Shown here piece by piece: positions 53,306-61,255 of a stretch of DNA of 64,000 nt. This stretch comes from Glaciecola sp049650345 (GTDB lineage: Bacteria; Pseudomonadota; Gammaproteobacteria; Enterobacterales; Alteromonadaceae). The stretch is from NCBI GenBank assembly GCA_049650345.1, contig JBARZY010000172.1, positions 1 to 64,000 on the forward strand, read 5' to 3'. How positions within the stretch are numbered: position 1 is the stretch's first letter; every line of letters begins with the position of its first letter. The notes under the pieces were generated by a model, which was given only the letters and a program-made list of their open reading frames with translations, was not told the origin of the DNA and ran no database searches. The position numbers and the translations under genes are program-made.

Positions 53306-54184
53306 ATGTTCAAATTGTTTGTTTCCACATTAACGCTGTTGTTTTTATTGGTATGGTGCACCTCGCTGCAAGCGGGTATGCGCAGTTATTCTGTGCCAGT
53401 TGAAAACTCGGTATGGGCATTGTCTAAACAAACTCGACTGATGTGTGAATTGCAGCATAACATTCCAGGCTTTGGCGATGCGCGATTTTTAACCGAAGCG
53501 TCAAAACAGCTAAACCTTGAATTTACCCTAGATATGCTGCGATTACCGAGCCGCTACGACGTGGCCGATGTGTATTCATTACCGCCTAAATGGATGCGTG
53601 GTGCCATGCAACGCAAACTGGGGCAAATGGATATCCGTAAGCAATACGACGCTGACTTACCCGCACAAACCGCGTGGGAGATGCTAACTGAACTGGAAAA
53701 AGGGTTTTGGCCAACCATTCATTACCGAGACTGGGCAAATAGCAACGACTCGGTTGCGGTGTCGCTAAATGCCAGTAATTTTATGCCTGAGTACAACGCT
53801 TTTAATGCATGCGTAAGTAACTTGTTACCCTATAGCTTTGATGACATTGCGTATACCGTATTAGCTTATCGCAAAAACTCAGCAGAACTGACTAAATATT
53901 CGCAACGCCGACTTGATATGATTGGTGACTATCTAAAAGAAGACATCGATTTGGAGCTCGTGTTGGTTGACGGTTACACCGACAGCTATGGCGGCAGTTG
54001 GTTAAACGAGCAATTATCTATAAAACGCGCCACTGAAATCAAAGACTATTTTGCTGGAATGGGCGTTGATCCTAATCGTATTGACGTAACTGGGCACGGC
54101 GAAAAGCGCCATACCTCGCCTAACGACAATACCATTGAGCGCGAGAAGAATCGCCGCGTAGTGATACGCATGAGTAAACCTTAG
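53306..54184 (+). CDS. motY: MotY, T-ring protein of the sodium-driven flagellar motor
   Basis: 292 residues. After a signal peptide (1-23), the N-terminal MotY domain (GMRSYSVPVENSVWALSKQTRLMCELQHNIPGFG) is followed by a C-terminal OmpA-like peptidoglycan-binding domain (about 180-290; LVDGYTDSYGGSWLNEQLSIKRA and GHGEKRHTSPNDNTIEREKNRRV). Forms the T ring that holds PomA/PomB stators. Implies a polar, sodium-driven flagellum; the stator genes are elsewhere. Confidence 0.93.
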   Translation: MFKLFVSTLTLLFLLVWCTSLQAGMRSYSVPVENSVWALSKQTRLMCELQHNIPGFGDARFLTEASKQLNLEFTLDMLRLPSRYDVADVYSLPPKWMRGAMQRKLGQMDIRKQYDADLPAQTAWEMLTELEKGFWPTIHYRDWANSNDSVAVSLNASNFMPEYNAFNACVSNLLPYSFDDIAYTVLAYRKNSAELTKYSQRRLDMIGDYLKEDIDLELVLVDGYTDSYGGSWLNEQLSIKRATEIKDYFAGMGVDPNRIDVTGHGEKRHTSPNDNTIEREKNRRVVIRMSKP

Positions 54185-54205
54185 TTTTCATGGCGTGCGT
54201 AATGG

Positions 54206-55177
54206 CTATTCGACTAACATATAAGGCTTAACTTGGTCGGTAAACAAGCCGTCTACCTCGTTTTGTACCAATAAATTAAACAGCGCTTGCGCTTTGGTAT
54301 TATCGTTTATGACGTCTTCTCTGAACGTGTATGGGTGCACCAGCAAACCAGCTGATTTTGCCCGTTTGTAAAACGCCGTCATTTGATTATTGTTAACCAC
54401 CTGTGGCAACCATGGACCAATACCTTGTGCATATTGCGATATACGTACCAAGCCCTCTGCACTTTGCATGGCGGTGTAATCAGCACTTGATTCTTGCCAA
54501 CCGTTTTCGGCAATAAGTTGTATAAGTGGTACGTTAACTCCCAAGTCAGCGTGTAAACGCTTTAAACTATTGGGCTCAAAACTTTGCACAAATATGCGCG
54601 AGTGGGGCTGATTTAGTGATAAGCGCTTTAATTCATTGGCTAAGCTTAGTGCAATATCTTTGCCTTGTTCTAAATGCCATTCGGGGGTTTTTATTTCTGT
54701 ATAAAACCCAGTTTGTTTACCAAAACTCTCGTTTAAAGCACGAATTAACTCGACCTGTTCAGCAAATGTCGCAATCGTAAAGTGCGCGTTGCCACGGTAA
54801 CGTGAGGGAAACACCACTTCACCGTTTCGTTTTTGCCTCTCGTGTACGCGTAAATGGCGTAGTTCAGATAAGCTAAAGTCAATCGCATAAAACCGGCCAT
54901 CGCTGCGGGCACGATCAGGATATACTTGTTCCACATTCGTCACCGTTTCAATATGAATATCGTGTAGAACCACCAAGTGATTGTCTTTGCTTAAGACTAA
55001 GTCTTGCTCGATATAATGTGCGCCTTGCATATAAGCCAAGACTGCGGCTTCTTTAGTGTGTTCAGGTAAATACCCTGATGCGCCGCGGTGGGCGATGATA
55101 TCGATAGCCACTGCTATTTGGGGTATTAGCAAGGCAAGTGTAAGCAACAAACTCGTGATGTATTTATGCACAGACAT
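54206..55177 (-). CDS. glpQ: Periplasmic glycerophosphodiester phosphodiesterase
   Basis: Hydrolyses glycerophosphodiesters from phospholipid turnover to glycerol-3-phosphate and alcohol, 323 residues. The signal peptide (residues 1-24, ending IAVA) is followed by the catalytic DIIAHRGASGYLPEHTKEAAVLAYMQGAHYIEQDLVLSKDNHLVVLHDIHIE, carrying the His pair and the metal-binding Glu/Asp. Later KTPEWHLEQGKDIAL and FVQSFEPNSL are family motifs. The last intact gene before the rearranged region. Confidence 0.94.
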   Translation of the reverse strand: MSVHKYITSLLLTLALLIPQIAVAIDIIAHRGASGYLPEHTKEAAVLAYMQGAHYIEQDLVLSKDNHLVVLHDIHIETVTNVEQVYPDRARSDGRFYAIDFSLSELRHLRVHERQKRNGEVVFPSRYRGNAHFTIATFAEQVELIRALNESFGKQTGFYTEIKTPEWHLEQGKDIALSLANELKRLSLNQPHSRIFVQSFEPNSLKRLHADLGVNVPLIQLIAENGWQESSADYTAMQSAEGLVRISQYAQGIGPWLPQVVNNNQMTAFYKRAKSAGLLVHPYTFREDVINDNTKAQALFNLLVQNEVDGLFTDQVKPYMLVE

Positions 55178-55279
55178 TTCCTAACGTGGTTATTTAGCAG
55201 ATTTAGTATGGGGTAAATATATTGCTAAATTATGAATTAGGGAAATACCTGTGCTTAAATTCAGTGATTACTGCTGCGC

Positions 55280-55600
55280 CTAGTGCTCTTGTCGATTCAC
55301 ATCTTGGCATAATATCATCTCTCTAATTTTAGCCGATGCCCCTTCGTAAAAACCAACCTCAACGTCGTAATGCTTAGGGTTTCTGAATGCACCAAAAATG
55401 ATGTCAAAAATAGGTAAATCAGAATAATTATATCTATGAATCCCTTTTCCGTGGTGAATGGTGTGGCTTTCTGGTCTTTGAATCAAATATCCTAGCCACT
55501 GTGGGGTATTGATATTGGTATGTTGGAATACGGCCAAAAACATAGTGATATACAAAAAGTAACTTGCTACTAAAGGAGAGACTCCTACTGGAAGTGATCC
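55280..55600 (-). pseudogene. Fatty acid hydroxylase/sterol desaturase family, C-terminal remnant
   Basis: Reading leftward, the recognisable C-terminal part (GVSPLVASYFLYITMFLAVFQH, then TPQWLGYLIQRPESHTIHHG and RYNYSDLPIFDIIFGAFRNP) of an integral-membrane di-iron hydroxylase. Only the last His box (HTIHH) remains; the first boxes and most membrane helices are missing. Homology stops near 55595, and an in-frame stop (TGA at 55601-55603) lies just beyond. The first usable codons are TTG/ATG inside the domain, so it is not functional. It abuts another 5'-truncated gene on the opposite strand. Confidence 0.85.
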
Positions 55601-56019
55601 TCACCAGATATTAGGTTTTGTCGCATTATGTGCCGTGTTGCTTAGAATTATTTGGGGAGTGATGAGCAAAAAGCAAGGAAGTTTTGCAACCACTGCTCTC
55701 AGCTTTAAAGCGTTTGCTTTGCACTTTACTCATCTTAAGAACAGGGAAGTGCCTATTAATACTGGTCATAATCCAATAGGTTGGATTATGATGTTTAGCA
55801 ACATGGACTCTTTTTATCGGGCTAGCAGTGACAGGCTTCATGCTAGAAGAGATAGATTACTTTTTTGGCAATTCTTTAATCGAAGATATACATTCTATAT
55901 TTTCAGACATAATGTACGGACTTGTTTTATTGCATATTGCCGCTGTTTTTATTGTTGCATGGTGGGGAAGAGTTTCGTTGATTAGGCCCATGTTAACTGG
56001 TTGGCGGAGCAGGAGGTGA
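55590..56019 (+). pseudogene. Cytochrome b561-family protein, 5'-truncated and frameshifted
   Basis: The reading is GSDPHQILGFVALCAVLLRIIWGVMSKKQG...HNPIGWIMMF, which then breaks; in another frame it continues LFIGLAVTGFMLEEIDYFFG...IHSIFSDIMYGLVLLHIAAVFIVAWWGRVSLIRPMLTGWRS. Removing one A in AGCAACATGG (about 55797-55806) joins the two frames as MMFSTWTLFIGLAVTGF, so a single-base insertion is the lesion. The N-terminal membrane segment and haem ligand region are absent. Once a di-haem membrane cytochrome, now dead. Confidence 0.85.
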
Positions 56020-56044
56020 GTTCCATTAAGGATATTCATCAATT

Positions 56045-56584
56045 CTAAAAGATAAGAATTTTTATACCTATCAATATCAGTACAACGCCGCCAAGCAGTT
56101 CTGCTTTGCTCTCGAAATAATCTCCCGTTTTAGCGCCTACTATGACACCCATCCAACTTAAGAAGAATGTAGTGATACCGATGATTAGGCAAGCAATAAA
56201 GGGATCTACATCGAAAAATTCTAGCGTAAAACCAGCCGCCATCGCATCAATACTGGTTGCGATCGCTAGAATTAACATGACTTTATGGGTTATGCGAACG
56301 ATATCCTCTTCGCTCCCTTCGCTTAATGCGTCATATATCATCTTTGAGCCAATTAAGAAAAGTAAAGCAAATGCAATCCAAGGAGCATATGTATCGACCC
56401 ACTCTAAAACAGTTTGTCCGGCTAAGTATCCTATTAAAGGCATAAAACCCTGCGATATGCCAAAGTATAATCCAGCTCTAATTCCCAATGCTGATAGCCT
56501 ACCTTTGTATTTGGTTCCTAAACCGATAGAAACAGCAAATGCATCCATACTTAAAGCAAAAGCAAGTATAAAAAGCTCAATCAT
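56045..56584 (-). CDS. mntP: MntP, putative manganese efflux pump
   Basis: About 179 residues from MIELFILAFALSMDAFAVSIGLG, the start chosen by family form; upstream in-frame codons exist to 56605. Six hydrophobic segments and two repeated DAFAVSIG / DAMAAGFT motifs carry the metal-binding Asp residues. Exports Mn2+ from the cytoplasm. Intact despite the broken genes around it. I looked for the usual manganese (yybP-ykoY) riboswitch upstream and did not recognise one. Confidence 0.93.
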   Translation of the reverse strand: MIELFILAFALSMDAFAVSIGLGTKYKGRLSALGIRAGLYFGISQGFMPLIGYLAGQTVLEWVDTYAPWIAFALLFLIGSKMIYDALSEGSEEDIVRITHKVMLILAIATSIDAMAAGFTLEFFDVDPFIACLIIGITTFFLSWMGVIVGAKTGDYFESKAELLGGVVLILIGIKILIF

Positions 56585-56605
56585 AGTCACGCTCATTAAA
56601 AACAC

Positions 56606-57049
56606 AATTAAATTAATTAATATCCGACTTAAACAAGTGCTTAGCTAGCTATAATAACAGCTCATGGAATAATAGGGCTATTAATTACTAACGGTGTGAA
56701 GAGATTATTTAAGGAGTACCAAGATATTAAGGTTTAACTTATATCATTATAATCTTTGGTCTTTTATAAACGTAAACATCAATATGACATGACGTTCTTT
56801 CTATGTTTAACAAAACACTATGCTGCCAATTTAAGTCATATGAAGGAGATTTTTAATGGCTCCTACCATATTAATCTGCTCTATAATCTTTAGGAAAATA
56901 CTGGAAGTGAACGAGGGGGATTGCGCTTTTATTCGCATTATCTGAAAAATCTTGAACGGAATTTGTTTACTGTTGGGATATCACCGCATTCGCGGTGGTA
57001 ACGAACTTAACGGTGTTAATTACTTCAATTCGCTCTGTGCAGCCTTTAG
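56606..57049. other. AT-rich region of unclear origin
   Basis: About 440 bases upstream of mntP and after the nth fragment. It holds a CACCGC-ATTC-GCGGTG hairpin (56982-56997) and a 29-codon ORF (56856-56945) with a strong AAGGAG site (starts MAPTILICSII). No similarity recognised. The region is markedly AT-rich to 56850 and may contain promoter elements for mntP. Confidence 0.4.
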
Positions 57050-57318
57050 CTACTCTGTTTTATCTTTAAACTCACATAAATCTTCTATGATACACGAGCC
57101 ACAGCGTGGTTTACGGGCAATACAAGTATAACGCCCATGCAAAATCAACCAATGATGCACATCCACTTTAAACTCAGCAGGCACCACTTTTAGCAGCTTC
57201 TCTTCGACTTTCTCAACGGTTTTACCCATTGCTAGCTTAGTACGATTACTCACACGGTAAATATGCGTGTCTACCGCAATCGTAGGCCAGCCGAAAGATA
57301 AGGTAGAAACTACGAGAT
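57050..57318 (-). pseudogene. nth: Endonuclease III (native type), C-terminal fragment
   Basis: Reading leftward: FGWPTIAVDTHIYRVSNRTKLAMGKTVEKVEEKLLKVVPAEFKVDVHHWLILHGRYTCIARKPRC and on to the stop at 57050. It is very close to the second part of E. coli Nth (as I recall it), including catalytic Asp (AVDTH) and the full Fe-S loop Cys-x6-Cys-x2-Cys-x5-Cys. The first about 130 codons, including the helix-hairpin-helix and catalytic Lys, are missing, and the frame is closed by a stop just upstream. A displaced remnant of the gene that normally ends the rnf operon. Confidence 0.92.
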
Positions 57319-57389
57319 CACTGTGATTTTATTGCAAAATTACGACAGATTTTTAATACTAGTAGATAGACAACGGAGGTATTAGTAAT

Positions 57390-57896
57390 ATGAAAGTCAT
57401 ATTCTCACATGGAAAAGAAAGTGGACCATGGGGTAGCAAAATAAAACGGCTTGCAGCTACCGCCGAAGCTTTAGGTTTTAACGTAGACAGTATTGATTAT
57501 TCAGGGATAGATGACGCTGATGAGAGGGTTAATAAGCTTTGTGATTACTTGAAAAGTGAAACTGACGAGTTTGTGTTAATTGGTTCAAGTATGGGTGGTT
57601 ACGTGTCATTAGTTGCTTCTGATAGATATCCGCCGGTTGGTTTGTTTCTGCTAGCTCCCGCGCTATATATGGATGGTTATTCACATCAAATTTATAAAGC
57701 TAAAGTAGAACAGATACAGATTATACATGGTTGGTTAGATGACGTAATACCGCTAGATAATGTCTACAAATTTGCTCGCGAGTCCAAATGTACTCTCAGT
57801 ATTGTAAATAGTGATCATCGTCTGAACAGCGCTTTGGATGAAATAGAACAAGCGTTTTCTTATTTTTTGAGCAATTTGTTAGAAAAAAATCAGTAG
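57390..57896 (+). CDS. Small alpha/beta hydrolase, RBBP9/YqiA-like
   Basis: 168 residues. N-terminal KVIFSHGKESGPWGSKIKRL, nucleophile elbow GSSMGGYVSL near residue 67 (Ser), Asp in HGWLDDVIPLD near 113, and His in NSDHRLN near 139, a complete Ser-Asp-His triad. Compact serine hydrolase/esterase; substrate unknown. It lies on the strand opposite to its neighbours, between the nth fragment and the complete foreign-type nth, so it probably arrived with that segment. AACGGAGG ribosome-binding site. The 240 bases after it contain no convincing gene. Confidence 0.85.
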   Translation: MKVIFSHGKESGPWGSKIKRLAATAEALGFNVDSIDYSGIDDADERVNKLCDYLKSETDEFVLIGSSMGGYVSLVASDRYPPVGLFLLAPALYMDGYSHQIYKAKVEQIQIIHGWLDDVIPLDNVYKFARESKCTLSIVNSDHRLNSALDEIEQAFSYFLSNLLEKNQ

Positions 57897-58138
57897 CACA
57901 TAATATCAAATCGCTTTTCATGTAATATGCGACCAATGATTACCCGTATAGGTGAAACATTTTATGTAGGGAAAGTTAAGGTTAACAGGGTATTTGACCT
58001 TGTGGCAGTTGTGCTAACGAAACAGCAAGATTAAGTATATTCAAAAGCCAAAAAGATACTGGAATTTATAGTATTGAATGATGAAGCCGTTGGTGTCAAA
58101 AATTACAGAATGACAACTCATATTTAATTATTACACGT

Positions 58139-58819
58139 TTACTTCAACTTTCTAGCTTGCTCCTTTAACACCCCATTTATAAAGCTCTTGCGGCCATACT
58201 CACGGGTAATGATGCATTTGTTTAAATCGAAACCCCTAGCAGGGCAATACTCCCGTCCATAAAAAATAATCTGAAGGTGGAGGTCGTTCCATCTCTCTTT
58301 TGGAAATAGTCGCTTGCCGTCACGTTCGGTTTGCTCAACGCTCTTGCCGTTAGACAAGCCCCAACGATACATCAAACGATGTATGTGTGTATCAACAGGG
58401 AAGGCGGGCACATTGAATGCTTGTGCCATTACAACTGATGCCGTTTTGTGTCCAACTCCCGGCATGGCCTCAAGATCTTTAAAATTCTGGGGTACCTCAC
58501 CACCATGTAGCTTAATAATCATATCTGACAGGTGCCAAATTCCTTTTGATTTCATTGGCGATAAACCACATGGCCTAATGATCTCTTTAATCTCTTCAAT
58601 GGTCATTTTCACCATATCGTATGGATTATCAGCTTTGGCGAATAGATGCGGGGTTATTTGATTGACGCGCTCATCTGTACATTGAGCAGACAACAAAACC
58701 GCGACTAATAGGGTGTATGGATCTTTGTGATCTAAGGGAACAGGAACTTCAGGGTATAGCTCATCTAGAATGTCAATAATAGCTTGGACTTTGTCTTTCT
58801 TACTAACAGCGTTATTCAT
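58139..58819 (-). CDS. nth: Endonuclease III homologue without the Fe-S cluster (probable acquired copy)
   Basis: 226 residues. DNA glycosylase/AP lyase: helix-hairpin-helix MPGVGHKTASVVMAQAF with catalytic Lys125, and Asp143 in PVDTHIHRLMYRW. The C-terminus reads YGREYCPARGFDLNKCIIT; only two cysteines (192, 202) remain of the usual four, so no [4Fe-4S] cluster is expected. This form and the VPLDHKDPYTLLVAVLLSAQCTD N-terminus resemble Bacteroidetes-type enzymes more than gammaproteobacterial Nth (recalled, not searched). It overlaps the rsxE stop by ATGA, so it sits exactly in the native nth position. Confidence 0.9.
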   Translation of the reverse strand: MNNAVSKKDKVQAIIDILDELYPEVPVPLDHKDPYTLLVAVLLSAQCTDERVNQITPHLFAKADNPYDMVKMTIEEIKEIIRPCGLSPMKSKGIWHLSDMIIKLHGGEVPQNFKDLEAMPGVGHKTASVVMAQAFNVPAFPVDTHIHRLMYRWGLSNGKSVEQTERDGKRLFPKERWNDLHLQIIFYGREYCPARGFDLNKCIITREYGRKSFINGVLKEQARKLK

Positions 58820-59517
58820 ATGTCGGTTCCGGTCACTCTGGCGCGTTGTACCACTTTTGCTGAGCCCTTTTGTTGGCGCAATTCTATGACATTATCAATC
58901 ATATTTTTAGCCGCTATAATTAAGCCCATGCCAATAAACGCGCCTGGTGGGAGTATAGCCAGCAAAAAGTTAGCGTCGGTTTGATAAACCTGAATAGTTA
59001 ACGCGCTGGCCCATTCACCAAACAGCAAGTTAGCACCAGAAAATAACGTGCCTAAGCCCAGCATTTCTCGCATGCCGCCCAATACAATCAAAATCAATGT
59101 AAAACCAGTTCCCATCATCAAGCCATCGAACGCCGCGAAACCTACTGGATTTTTGGATGCATAGGCCTCGGCACGTCCAATAATGGCGCAGTTAGTAACA
59201 ATTAAGGGAATGAAGATGCCTAATACTTGATACAAGCCATAAGTAAACGCATGCATCAATAACTCAATTAAGGTAACAAATGAAGCGATAACCATGACAA
59301 AAATGGGAATACGAATTTCATTCGGTACAATATTACGCACCAATGATACGGTGATGTTAGAGCCAAGCAATACCAGTGTAGTGGCTATGCCTAAACCCAA
59401 GCCGTTCATAAATGTACCGGTAACCGCTAATAATGGGCATAAACCTAGTAATTGAACAATGGCCGGATTGTTCTTCCAAAGGCCTTGTGTAATAAGTGTT
59501 TTATATTCGTTGTTCAT
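58816..59517 (-). CDS. rsxE: RsxE/RnfE, electron transport complex subunit
   Basis: Inner-membrane subunit of the Rnf complex, 233 residues, about six transmembrane helices in an NqrD/RnfE fold; homologous to RsxA. Motifs: NPAIVQLLGLCPLLAVT near residue 17 and a FIPLIVTNCAIIGRAEAYAS loop near 100 with conserved Cys coordinating an Fe-S site with RsxA. It overlaps rsxG by four bases and nth by four. Confidence 0.96.
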   Translation of the reverse strand: MNNEYKTLITQGLWKNNPAIVQLLGLCPLLAVTGTFMNGLGLGIATTLVLLGSNITVSLVRNIVPNEIRIPIFVMVIASFVTLIELLMHAFTYGLYQVLGIFIPLIVTNCAIIGRAEAYASKNPVGFAAFDGLMMGTGFTLILIVLGGMREMLGLGTLFSGANLLFGEWASALTIQVYQTDANFLLAILPPGAFIGMGLIIAAKNMIDNVIELRQQKGSAKVVQRARVTGTDI

Positions 59518-60170
59518 GATGCTTTTCCTTGCGTCGCTGGCTCGCTAGAGGCACAGTTAGCTGGGCGGCTAAACAATGTATCCATATTTTGTTGGGCAAA
59601 TTCGGCTGCTTTTGCGGCGGCACTGACGACCGCCCGTGGGGTAATGGTTGCCCCTGTGAATTGGTCAAAACGCCCACCGTCTTTTTTTACCTGCCAGCGG
59701 TCTTTTACGGCTTCGTTGTAGGGCACATTGTTAAAGCTTAAAATCCAATCGCTTATGCGAAGGTCTATTTTGTCACCTAGGCCCGGTGTTTCTTTATGGG
59801 CAACAACACGCGTGCCAAGTACGTTCATATTAGTATCAACGGCTACTACCATGTCTATGGCGCCGCTATACCCATTAGGGGCTGTGGTTTCAATGATCAA
59901 TGCTGTGTTTGTTTGCTGCAAGCGAGCTCTAAATACACGTTGATCTGCTTTACCTAAGAGTTCGCTGTTGTCTACCCTGATGCAATCAATGTGCAGTTGA
60001 TTGTCGTGTAAAGACGGCACCACTACTTGATTGAGTGTACCAAGCAGTTGTCTTTCTTTAGCTGCATCAATACGTTCGTGCGTAAGGCTGTAAGTAACCG
60101 CAATAATACTTGTAGTGACCAAAGCAAAAGCGCCCAATATTAGCCCGTTTTTTTGAATTGCTTTAATCAT
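59514..60170 (-). CDS. rsxG: RsxG/RnfG, FMN-binding subunit
   Basis: 218 residues. One N-terminal membrane helix (about 10-30) is followed by a periplasmic FMN-binding domain with the covalent FMN threonine in DQFTGATITPRAVV near residue 177 (S/TGATxT flavinylation motif). Also the ETTAPNGYSGAIDMVVAVD and KETPGLGDKIDLRISDWI family segments. Carries electrons on the periplasmic side of the Rnf complex. Overlaps rsxD and rsxE by four bases each. Confidence 0.95.
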   Translation of the reverse strand: MIKAIQKNGLILGAFALVTTSIIAVTYSLTHERIDAAKERQLLGTLNQVVVPSLHDNQLHIDCIRVDNSELLGKADQRVFRARLQQTNTALIIETTAPNGYSGAIDMVVAVDTNMNVLGTRVVAHKETPGLGDKIDLRISDWILSFNNVPYNEAVKDRWQVKKDGGRFDQFTGATITPRAVVSAAAKAAEFAQQNMDTLFSRPANCASSEPATQGKAS

Positions 60171-61255
60171 TTAGGCTCCTTTTGTTGCATATTTTTGGCT
60201 TTTTCTCTGTGTCCATAAGTACGAGGGCGGGTGTAATAATCAATCAGAGGCACGGCCATGTTCATGATAACCACCGCAAAAGCGATGGCGTCTGGGTACG
60301 CGCCCCAAGTTCGTATAATAATTACCCACACACCAATAGCCATACCAAAAATCAACCTGCCACGATTAGTGGTTGACGCTGAAACAGGATCGGTGGCAAT
60401 AAAAAATGCACCAAATAACAAGCTACCATTAATAATATGAAACCAAGGTGAGGCATGGGTACTGGGGTCGCTCATATATAAAATAGTACTCATGAGTGCT
60501 GCGCCAACAATCATACTAATGGGAATATGCCAATTTATAATTTTAGCTTTGAGTAAAAATAATCCACCTGCTAAATATGCCAACGCGACAGGTCCCCATC
60601 CTTTTCCTACAGCGCCTGAAAAACTCGTATCGTTTAATGCTTCAGAAATGACATAGCCTTCTGCTAAAGCGGTTTTAACATGGTCAAGCGGCGTAGCCAT
60701 GCTCGTACCGTCAATGGTTACTTTCAGCTGTTCTATGCTATACCCGCTAGCGGTGTAACCGCTAAATACGGTATACACTGCGTCCCAAAGCGAAACACTT
60801 TGCGCAGTGAGCGAGGTAGCCGGTAGCCACGATGTCATTTGTACTGGAAATGAAATAAGCAACATAATATATCCTGCCATAGCAGGGTTAAACATGTTGT
60901 ATCCTAAACCACCATACAACTGTTTTACGATAACAATTGAGAAAAACGTACCAATAACAATCACCCACCACGGAGCAAGGGGAGGAATACTAATAGCGAG
61001 TAATACAGCTGTTAATACTGCGCTGTAGTCTTTTACGGCACGCTCTGAATTTTTATTGCGTAGTTCCAGTACGACTATTTCGCTAATTACTGCGGTGGTA
61101 ATGGCTAGCGCCAGTTGAATTAACAAGCCATAGCCAAACATAAAGACTTGCACCGCTATACCGGGCAAGGCTGCGTAAACAACCATGCGCATTACCGCAC
61201 CGGTATCTCTCTGCAAATGATTATGGGGTGAGCTGGCTAAACTAAACTTACTCAT
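60167..61255 (-). CDS. rsxD: RsxD/RnfD, membrane subunit with covalent FMN
   Basis: About 362 residues from ATG at 61255 (AGGA eight bases ahead; 61264 is an alternative). About nine transmembrane helices, NqrB/RnfD family. The flavinylation site is DGTSMATPLDHVKTAL near residue 190 (S-x-A-T-P, Thr carrying FMN); also NPAMAGYIMLLISFPVQMTSW near 130 and DPVSASTTNRGRLIFGM near 290. Overlaps rsxC by eight bases. Confidence 0.95.
   Translation of the reverse strand: MSKFSLASSPHNHLQRDTGAVMRMVVYAALPGIAVQVFMFGYGLLIQLALAITTAVISEIVVLELRNKNSERAVKDYSAVLTAVLLAISIPPLAPWWVIVIGTFFSIVIVKQLYGGLGYNMFNPAMAGYIMLLISFPVQMTSWLPATSLTAQSVSLWDAVYTVFSGYTASGYSIEQLKVTIDGTSMATPLDHVKTALAEGYVISEALNDTSFSGAVGKGWGPVALAYLAGGLFLLKAKIINWHIPISMIVGAALMSTILYMSDPSTHASPWFHIINGSLLFGAFFIATDPVSASTTNRGRLIFGMAIGVWVIIIRTWGAYPDAIAFAVVIMNMAVPLIDYYTRPRTYGHREKAKNMQQKEPK

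Noticed and set aside
56606..56900. Possible manganese (yybP-ykoY) riboswitch before mntP
   Set aside because: The expected conserved loops were not found on the minus strand by eye.
57936..58034. 32-codon ORF between the hydrolase and nth
   Set aside because: No ribosome-binding site and no recognisable similarity; likely chance.
55178..58138. Transposon or integron as the cause of the rearranged region
   Set aside because: No transposase, integrase, terminal inverted repeats or att-like direct repeats were recognised; the CACCGC hairpin at 56982 is too short to call an attC site.
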